64,000 bases of DNA. Source: Turnera subulata (taxonomy: Eukaryota > Streptophyta > Magnoliopsida > Malpighiales > Passifloraceae). The stretch is from NCBI GenBank assembly GCA_028386065.3, contig JAKUCV010006258.1:70622-134621 (forward strand), read 5' to 3'. Within the stretch, counting starts at the first letter, position 1, and each line of letters begins with the position of its first letter. Shown piece by piece: positions 57,073-64,000 of this stretch. The position numbers and the translations under genes were made by a program. The notes under the pieces are model-generated. The model saw only the letters and a program-made list of their open reading frames with translations, did not search any database and was not told the origin of the DNA.

Positions 57073-58782
57073 CTAGCTGTCATTCCAAAAAGAAATCCTA
57101 GATCCATTCCCCACCTGTAGTACAAGGTTATTTTTCAAAGAAGAATTAGGACTGCTAAGATCATTGCTGCAGGTAATCACGTTCCTCCACAAAGGGGACA
57201 TCTTATGGTGTACAAAATCCGATTCCATCTTCCTTGTATCCTTCATGCATTCGGCTCTAATGAGTCTACCCCAAGTAGACTCCTCATCCTGAATCAACCT
57301 CCAATACCACTTAAAACAAAGACTATTGTTCTTCATGGCCAAAGAATCAATACCAAGTCCACCAAACTTTTTAGGTCTTGCCACCTTGTCCCATACCACC
57401 CAACATAACTTCTTTTTCTCCTCACTTCCACTCCATAAGAATTTTCTTTGGATTTGGGTCAGCTTTCTCAATACTCCTACTGGTAATCTGAATAAGGACA
57501 TAAAGTACAGAGGGAGAGATGATAATGTAGATTTAATCAACAGGACTCGTCCTGCAAAAGAGAGAAACCTGGACTTCCAGGATCTTAACTTCTTCCTGAA
57601 TTTCTCAAAGATAGGTGACCAGTTGGCTAGTTTCTTCATGTACGCACCTAGGGGTAACCCTAGGTATTTGAAAGGTAACCTCTCTACTTTGCAGAGGAGG
57701 AGATCAGCTATCTGTTTGGTTGCAATACCGTCAATATTTACCCCTATAATACTGCTTTTGAAAAAATTAATTCGCAGACCTGATATAAGTTCAAAGCACC
57801 TCAAAACTCTTTTGAGGTTAAGAAGAGAAGGGGTATCAGTTTTTGCCATCAGAAGAGTGTCGTCTGCGAACTGTAACAAGTTCGCAGACATGCCATGAAT
57901 ACTAAGGTCCTTAACCAGTCCTTTTGCAATTGCAGAGTCAATCAACACTCTCAATCCCTCTGCTGCGATAATAAACAAGAATGGGGATAAGGGATCCCCC
58001 TGTTTTAATCCTTTCTTCAATACGAACTGGTGGGTTGGTGAGCCATTGATAAGAACAGCAAGGTTTGATGACTGTAAACATGCCTTCATCCAGAGCATCC
58101 ACTTCTGAGGGAAACCCATAAACTCCATCACCTGAAACAAATAACCCCAAGAAATTGAATCGTATGCTTTTTCAAAGTCGAGCTTCCAAATAACCGAGGG
58201 TGTCTTGCTTTTCTTCAAGGAGTCAATAAATTCAGAAGCCAACAACACCGCATCCAAAATGTTTCTACCCTCTAAGAAAGCATACTGAGAGTTGCTAATG
58301 AGGAGGGGCAATATGCTTTTAAGCCTGCATGATAAGATTTTTGAAATAATCTTATATATGCCACTCACCAACGTTATCGGGCGGAAATAATTGAATTTCA
58401 CGGCACCCTCCTTTTTGGCTATGAGGGCAATATATGACAAGTTAACACCTTTAGGGAGACTCCCTTTCTCAAAGAATTCCTGTACTAGCTCAAACAAATC
58501 TAGTTTTATCCGATCCCAACATTTCTTGTAAAAATTTAGGTTGAATCCATCGGGCCCTGGAGCTTTTGAGCCATCACAGGCCCAGACTTCCCTTTTAACT
58601 TCCTCCAAAGTAATAGAGATTTGGAGCCAAACAACACTTTCAGCTTCTAGTCGTGGAAAAAGCTCGCCACAACCCATTCTAGGCCTGCAAACCATGTCGT
58701 CATTATACAAATTGGAGAAGAAAGAAACTGCCTCAATTTTAATCTGATCTGGTTCAGATATAACTCTGTCACCATAATACAT
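57073..58782 (-). pseudogene. LINE reverse transcriptase
   Basis: Longest open frame of the window (569 codons). RT blocks in order: SKAPGPDGFNLNFYKKCW, ISYIALIAKKEGA-like (LSYIALIAKKEGA), FRPITLVSGIYKIISKIL, LDFEKAYDSISWGYLFQVM, KGLKQGDPLSPFLFIIAAEG, and the catalytic FADDTLLMAKT, which is intact. The frame ends at the edge of the C-terminal domain. It is part of ORF2, separated from the endonuclease by stops at about 58790-58860. Confidence 0.93.
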
Positions 58783-58860
58783 CGATGTTATAGCGTTTCT
58801 TCTGCCTCTTGCACAGGCTGAAATGTGAAAGAACCTTGTATTGCGGTCACCTAACTTGAG

Positions 58861-59913
58861 CTAGTTTATTCTTGACTTTTGTTTCCAGAGAATTTCTTTC
58901 TGCTTTAACTTCTGGTGCCACTCCATTTTTGCCTCACTCCTTCTCTTTCTTTCGGTTTCAGATAGCACTACTGACTCAGCTTTAAGATCAAGGGCCTCAA
59001 TCTCATTCTGTAGGTTTGTAACAGAATCGTCAATATTCCAGAATGAATTCCGATTCCATTCTGATAGAAGCCTGCGCATATAACCAAGATTTTTTAGAAG
59101 CTTAAAACTTCCTTGATACTCATCCTCACACTTCTCCCACATCACTTTCAAAGATTCCTTGAAGCAAAAATCTTTCCACCAGCAGTCTTGAAATCGGAAT
59201 GGTCTAAACCCCCATTTGGTTCTGTCCTGTGCAAGAATCAATGGCCAATGATCTGATGAGCCTCTCAAGCCGGCCTGGAGGTGTAACGATTTGAAAAAAA
59301 CAGGGACCATTCAACCTGTGCCATTTCCCAGTCGCTTACAGCCACATTATTTGCCCAGGAAAATTTTCACCCAGACAGTGGAAAATCAACAAGAAGCATG
59401 GCCTCCATAAAACTTTGTAACGCACCAGCCCCTCTTCTATTGATTTTATTACTTCTCCTATCCTCCTTAGATATGGTCTCATTCAGGTCACCTATGAGCA
59501 ACCAAGGAGAATTAAAATATTGCTTCAGACCCTTTAGAACATTCCACATCTCAATTCTGCTTTCCACCTTACTGTCCCTATACACGAAACATATAGATAG
59601 CTTTTCCTGCAAGTCACCGAAAAAATCTGCAACAAGCATCCAATTTTTAGAAGATTGGTACTGGCTTAACCTAAAAAAGGTATCATCCCACATCAATAAC
59701 AGTCCATCTGAGGAGCCATCTGCATCCACTGTTCGAAATTCTAACCCACCAATGTTCCATATCCTTGTGCAAAAATTTCTGTCCAAGCCTTAGCTCTTTG
59801 TTTCACAAATAAATACCATCTTTGCATGACTATTGAATATTAACTCTTTTAATTGGTTGTGCTTGATTCCTGACCCAAGCCCTCTAATATTCCACGATAT
59901 TAAGCTTAACATA
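58861..59913 (-). pseudogene. LINE ORF2 apurinic-type endonuclease
   Basis: ORF2 starts at ATG 59913 with SLISWNIRGLG, the N-terminal motif of L1 endonucleases. A stop follows ETKS. The frame continues with LLIGDLNETISKEDRRS, a stop after FPLSG, and SSDHWPLIL, the catalytic SDH motif. The needed motifs are thus present, but two stops break the domain. Confidence 0.9.
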
Positions 59914-60255
59914 AAGAAAAAAACTTATCCCATTGTATCTGTGAAAGCACTTTACTCACTGAGCATCCTGATTCCTGCTCCAATGCTCCCCTTCCCTCAC
60001 AATCAACTCTCTCATAGATGATCTTACCCCTTTGATATCATTCTGGTCATCCCAACCTAGACAATTCCCTACCTGAACCGTGAGATCAGCCTCAGCTTCG
60101 TAGTCATAGCAGGGTTGATCATGGACTTCAACTGGGGTATTAGATTCTGCAATTCTTCTATTGGTTCTTTTGATGTCTAAATCACGAATTGTGTCTCCTG
60201 AAGTAATACTCCCTGTGAATCTATTAATCTTTTTGAATTTCTGGATTTTCCTGCT

Positions 60256-62092
60256 TCATTTTTCATTAAGGGCGAGCATGATTTTCTTGTCAATCAAAGC
60301 TGACAGTCTACGATCTTGACTGTTTATGCTTTGTTCACTGATAGGAGAGATGCAAAGATCAGGGTTGTTGTAAATGGACTTGCAAATGGGCTCAGTAGGT
60401 CCGGCCCCTCTCACATTTTTTGGAACAGGATATGGGGTCAATTGCATACATCCACCATTCAAAGGGTCGGCCCAATGGCCCGCACCCTTACTGCTACTAC
60501 CTGAAGATTCTCCAATTTCCCAGGAATAAAGTCTATTAAAGTTGCCACATACCTTGTAGGCCCTATAAGATATAGACGACGTTTCGATTTTGCTGTTCTT
60601 GGATGATGTCTCTGACTCAGCACTTGAATTTTGAATGGGACCATTACATTCGTATGGGTTTTTGGGGAACAGGACAGGAGCAATAATAGGGTGTGAAGAG
60701 ACTGACGCTGACATAACGGGAGATTGTGGTCTCCTAGGTGAAGTCTGAAGCTTACTGATTGGGGGGATGGCTTTTTTAATGATACCCATTAGCTGGAATG
60801 GGTCGGAATCCGAGGCGTTAAGCCCCATGGGGCTGTGTTTGTGATGGCTGCCGGAGGAGGATTTGGACTTCTCGCCCTTCTCGCCTGAGCGGTCGACCGC
60901 GGAGGCTTTATGGTGGCTTAACGGGGACTCAGGCTCAAAAGAAATAAGATAGTTGACCTCAATATCCTTGCTTAAGCCGTTGGAGACAAAACTGACCGAA
61001 ATTGGAATCTCATTGCATGAAATAATGAAGTTAACGCCATTGATTTCCACATTCACCTCCCAAGAAATTGTCTTTGTGACAGAAGTTAAAACTTGAATAT
61101 AGGCATACTCTAAATTTGTTCTTGACTCAGTAATCTTTGCTAATTTAATTAGCTTTCCAAAACTGCTACTCACCCTCTCGCAGAACTCCATGCACCAGGC
61201 TTGTAAGGGTACACCCATCACCTTAATCCAGCAGGTCCTATTGGTAGGATTATCACCCTTCTTCCAAGCCCTTATCAGTTGGAAATAATCATGAATCCAA
61301 GCTGGTAGTTGTGATAAGAATGTATTTCGGATTTCCACCGATGGAGTGTGAATGAGCACAGATTCCCCCCTAGATCGCTGACGTTGAAATCCTTGAGACC
61401 TTTGGAAGATAGTACACCTTGGAGAGCACTTCTATCCATTGGGAAGGATAAGATGCCGAAAATACACCGAGATAACCATAATTCTGATTCCTTTGAGGGG
61501 TTAAAAACTATATTTGCACGGCCGTTACAAACATCGTTTTCCTTTTCTTTGCCTTTGAGAGATTGTGCAAAGGATTTTCCATTCTCAATTCTGCTACCAT
61601 TGATGGGAGGGACAGGACGCGAAAGGTCTTGAACTTTTTGATTCTTGCCTTTAGCTAGGTTGGCACAAAGAGTGCCTTCCTCAACTGGGATTGATGCGAT
61701 CCTATCCAGCAGCTCATCCTGGGAATGGTTTCTCTTAAATCTGATGAACCCAAACCTTCTTCCGTTTCTTGCCATCTTCCCAGGAATATAGATTTCTATG
61801 ATATCTCCAATGTTAGATAAGTTTGACAGGACATCAGAGATTGTCCAACTCTTCGGCAGGTTCTCAACGTATAGGCTCACAATTTGATTGTTCTTTGTCG
61901 CAGCAACTATTTTCTTTCTGTTCCACTTTGAGAAAAGTAACGGTTTAGGGTAGTTTGAGTTTGAGGAATTTTTTGATGCAGGGGTGGTTGTTTTAGGTGT
62001 TTGGGCAGGGACGATGGATAAGAAGGTTGGTGTTGAAAGGGGTCAATGGTATAGGTAGGAGAGGAGGTTGGGGATGTTGATTGTATGACCAA
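60256..62092 (-). pseudogene. LINE ORF1, RRM-containing, with DUF4283-like region
   Basis: From MVIQSTSPTSSPTY (62092) with a frameshift near 61930. It then has an RRM domain (LYVENLPKSWTISDVLSNL and NGRRFGFIRFKR as the two RNP motifs). A linker and WLSRCIFGILSFPMDRSALQ follow. A frameshift lies near 61340. The last part has TCWIKVMGVPLQAWCMEFCE, the DUF4283-like block, and a Ser/Pro-rich tail ending MLALNEK*. RRM-type ORF1 proteins bind LINE RNA. Confidence 0.88.
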
Positions 62093-62716
62093 GCTGATGT
62101 TAGTGTGATCAAGTTGAAGGTTGGTCCCACCAAATTATTCAAGAGTGTTAGTTGGAGTTTGTTTTTTGATTATTATATTGTAATTAGTGTAGTCCTGAGT
62201 TGTAATGTTTCCATTAAGTGCTGTCCTATTATGAGCATCTTAGGAAAAGCAAGAGTGAGTTGTCATGTTTAGTGGGATGTAGAGCTGTCAAAGTTGAGTA
62301 TAGGCTGGTTATCTGCCTATAAATTGAGTCTTGTAATCAGTTTTATACAAATGAAATCAAGTTAGAAAACGTTGGTATTTCACTTCATTGTTACTCTGAA
62401 ATGTTCAGAGTGTTTAAAAACAAAAGATTGTGAGAGATTAGGGGGAAAATCAATAGAATAGTAACCAAGAAAGTCAACCTTGGTTTTCTGTAAGTTGATT
62501 TTCTGCCTATATTTTGAGTGTTGTAATCTGAATTCTACAAGTGAAACAAGAGTAAATTGAGTGTGTTTCACTTCATAAAGTATTTCTTGTCTTGTCCAAA
62601 TCGTGTTCAAGCCAAATGATTGAGTGAATTGAGAGAAAACCAATGGAATAGTAACCCAGAAAACTAACTTTTGCATTTCTGCAGAATTCTGGAATTTCCA
62701 GAATTTCACTGTAGCA
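62093..62716 (+). other. Upstream region of the DEK_C frame, with a 190-bp imperfect duplication
   Basis: The stretch at about 62308-62485 ('ttctgcctataaattgagt...gtaatc', 'tttcacttca', 'aatagaatagtaacc(a)agaaa') is repeated in diverged form at about 62503-62670. It could be part of a promoter and 5' UTR or the end of a small LTR ('cttgtaatcagttttataca'). Neither can be settled. Confidence 0.45.
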
Positions 62717-62895
62717 AACATCGATGTTTTGATTTAAACATCGATGTTTTTTGCATTCTGCCCAAGAATTTGAAGTTACCGAATCATCTAAACATCGATG
62801 TTTTGATTCAAACATCGATGTTCTAGCTGTTCGGCAGTTTATTTGAAGTTTCAGAATCATCAAAACATCGATGTTTTGAGTTCAACATCGATGTT
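62717..62895 (+). repeat. Three 74-bp units, each with two 12-bp palindromes AACATCGATGTT
   Basis: Perfect palindromes at 62717-62728, 62737-62748, 62791-62802, 62811-62822, 62864-62875 and 62884-62895. Within each pair the start-to-start distance is exactly 20; pairs repeat at 74 and 73. The sequence between pairs is also repeated ('gaa(t)ttgaagtt(a/t)c(c/a)gaatcat'). It lies 180-360 bases before the DEK_C frame's ATG. Confidence 0.93.
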
Positions 62896-62925
62896 CTTGT
62901 GATTAATCTGAAGAATTTGAAGAGC

Positions 62926-63023
62926 AAAGCCAACAATTGGTTGCGGAGCGTGATCAAACATCAAAAGGCTCCTTGTTTGGGTCGCACCAGACGAGACAAA
63001 AAGCCAACAATTGGTAGCGGAGC
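62926..63023 (+). repeat. Direct repeat of aagccaacaattggt(t/a)gcggagc
   Basis: Two near-identical copies of 23-24 bases starting at 62926 and 63000, 74 bases apart, the same period as the palindrome array. It is just upstream of the DEK_C frame. Confidence 0.75.
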
Positions 63024-63077
63024 AGGTTCTTTCTTTACGGGTCCTGTGCTTTTTTCATTTGTTAACAGATCAAGAGG

Positions 63078-64000
63078 ATGGTGTCTGATCGAGTAATTGC
63101 TGCAAGGTTGAGGGAGCTTCTTCAAAGTTCTGACCTCAACACAATTACCATAAAGATGTTGATCCAAAAGTTACAGAAAGAGTTCGACTTGGATTTGTCG
63201 GACAGAAAATCATTTATAAAAAATGAAGTGATTTTGTTTCAGGAAGATGAGTCCGGGAACAATGAGGAGGAGGAAGATCGTTGTGACGATCCTGTGGAAG
63301 ATTCAAACACAGAGGTAACAAATGGCTCTGATTTGGTTGCAAATGACGAAAATGATGAGTTTATTGGTAAGCATTCTGAAATTGATGAATGTGTTGATGA
63401 TGATGATGTGGTTGATGAGATTTTCACAGATTATAGTCTTGAAAGTGCTATTGAATTTGTGGAAAGCAATGATTCTGGAGTTGTTGTTTGTGAGGATCTT
63501 TGTTTGGAGTTCAAAGAATACTCCAAATATAAATTAGTTGATGTTGAAAGTGGGAATGGTAGTTTAGGTTCAAAAAGAGTTCAAAATGATGAATGTTTGG
63601 ATGAATTTGGATTAACTGATGAAGTGATTTCATTTGATGAGAATCTCTTTGATTTTAGTCATGAAATTGCTGTGAAAAGTGAAACCGTTGAATTTGTTAT
63701 TTGTGAGAATTTGTGTTTGGAGATCAAAGATTTCTCCCATTGCAAATTAATTGAGGTTGAGAGTAAAGATGATTATTCAGGTATAGAACTACCTGCAACA
63801 ATTGATGTTATTGAGATTCAATGTGTGGAGGATGAGCCTATTGATTGCAGAACTCTGGAATTGAATGGAAATGGAAGAAACCAGAAAATTAAAGTGAGAA
63901 AAAAGATTGACATTTACAGTGAGGAGAAGTCATTGGAATTTTATAAGTTGTTCGATGCCAAGAAAAGAAGATGTTCTGCAAAGAAGAGGAAAAAGAAAAA
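63078..64000 (+). CDS. Acidic protein with N-terminal DEK_C domain, incomplete at window edge
   Basis: Open for 307 codons from ATG 63078 to the edge with no stop. The upstream in-frame TAA at 63063 makes this the first start. Residues 1-56 (MVSDRVIAARLRELLQSSDL, then SDRKSFIKNEVILF) match the DEK C-terminal domain, a small helical DNA-binding fold that also opens plant SWIB-domain proteins. Residues 56-115 are acidic. A block is duplicated at 137-158 and 208-229 (VCEDLCLEFKEYSKYKLVDV versus ICENLCLEIKDFSHCKLIEV). A basic nuclear-signal-like cluster KKRRCSAKKRKKK closes the visible part. A possible acceptor ttaacag lies 10 bases before the ATG. No SWIB domain appears in the visible part, so the full identity is open. 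Confidence 0.75.
   Translation, partial: MVSDRVIAARLRELLQSSDLNTITIKMLIQKLQKEFDLDLSDRKSFIKNEVILFQEDESGNNEEEEDRCDDPVEDSNTEVTNGSDLVANDENDEFIGKHSEIDECVDDDDVVDEIFTDYSLESAIEFVESNDSGVVVCEDLCLEFKEYSKYKLVDVESGNGSLGSKRVQNDECLDEFGLTDEVISFDENLFDFSHEIAVKSETVEFVICENLCLEIKDFSHCKLIEVESKDDYSGIELPATIDVIEIQCVEDEPIDCRTLELNGNGRNQKIKVRKKIDIYSEEKSLEFYKLFDAKKRRCSAKKRKKK

Larger units (their letters stand above)
56061..62092 (-). mobile_element. L1-type LINE, near full length, broken
   Basis: On the minus strand: ORF1 (62092-60256), ORF2 with endonuclease, reverse transcriptase and a C-terminal zinc-binding domain (59913-56237), a 165-bp 3' UTR, and an A-rich tail seen as tttttctttttt at 56061-56072. I could not pair a target-site duplication. 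Several stops and frameshifts disable both ORFs. Confidence 0.9.

Overview
The window is nuclear DNA of a flowering plant, most likely a eudicot. It contains spliced plant genes (a NAA60/MCC1-type N-acetyltransferase, a norcoclaurine-synthase-like Bet v 1 protein, a cystinosin fragment). They sit in a deep stack of plant transposons: Ty1/copia, several Ty3/gypsy lineages including Athila and Tat, a 5S-bearing Cassandra LTR, an L1-type LINE, a Mutator-like element (MULE), and probable hAT, CACTA and SINE pieces. I see nothing prokaryotic, organellar or viral. The species cannot be named from the sequence.

Layout. 1-4.4 kb: a decayed copia element split by a 3.2-kb solo LTR with a perfect 5-bp target duplication. 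5.9-10.1 kb: an intact five-coding-exon acetyltransferase gene on the minus strand. 10.2-14.1 kb: a dead MULE cut by a Tat-type gypsy LTR. That LTR was itself hit by a second copy of the 3-kb solo LTR and by another Tat LTR. 19.9-22.9 kb: the non-coding 3' part of that last Tat element, with two tandem arrays. 23.5-24.1 kb: a cystinosin pseudogene fragment, followed by a hAT-like non-autonomous element. 24.9-31.0 kb: a complete copia element on the minus strand (identical-length LTRs, perfect TSD) with broken coding regions. 31.8-46.4 kb: a nest in which a plus-strand gypsy element is hit by an Athila element, which is hit by a minus-strand Tat element, which carries a Cassandra LTR.

47.3-54.8 kb: a duplicated norcoclaurine-synthase-like locus. 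One copy is reduced to exon 2; the other is intact. Between them lies a 5'-truncated copia element that contains another solo LTR. 55.9-62.1 kb: a CACTA-like end and a full-length but broken LINE. 62.7-62.9 kb: three 74-bp units, each carrying two perfect 12-bp palindromes. 63.1-64.0 kb: an open frame beginning with a DEK C-terminal domain that runs off the right edge.

Only three genes look potentially functional: the acetyltransferase, the Bet v 1-like gene, and the DEK_C-type open frame (incomplete). The rest is transposon history. The most unusual items are the palindrome array in front of the DEK_C frame, with its internally duplicated acidic protein; the Tat element that kept gag-protease and an antisense ORF with its own TATA box but has no reverse transcriptase or integrase; and the many perfect target duplications that let the insertion order be read directly.
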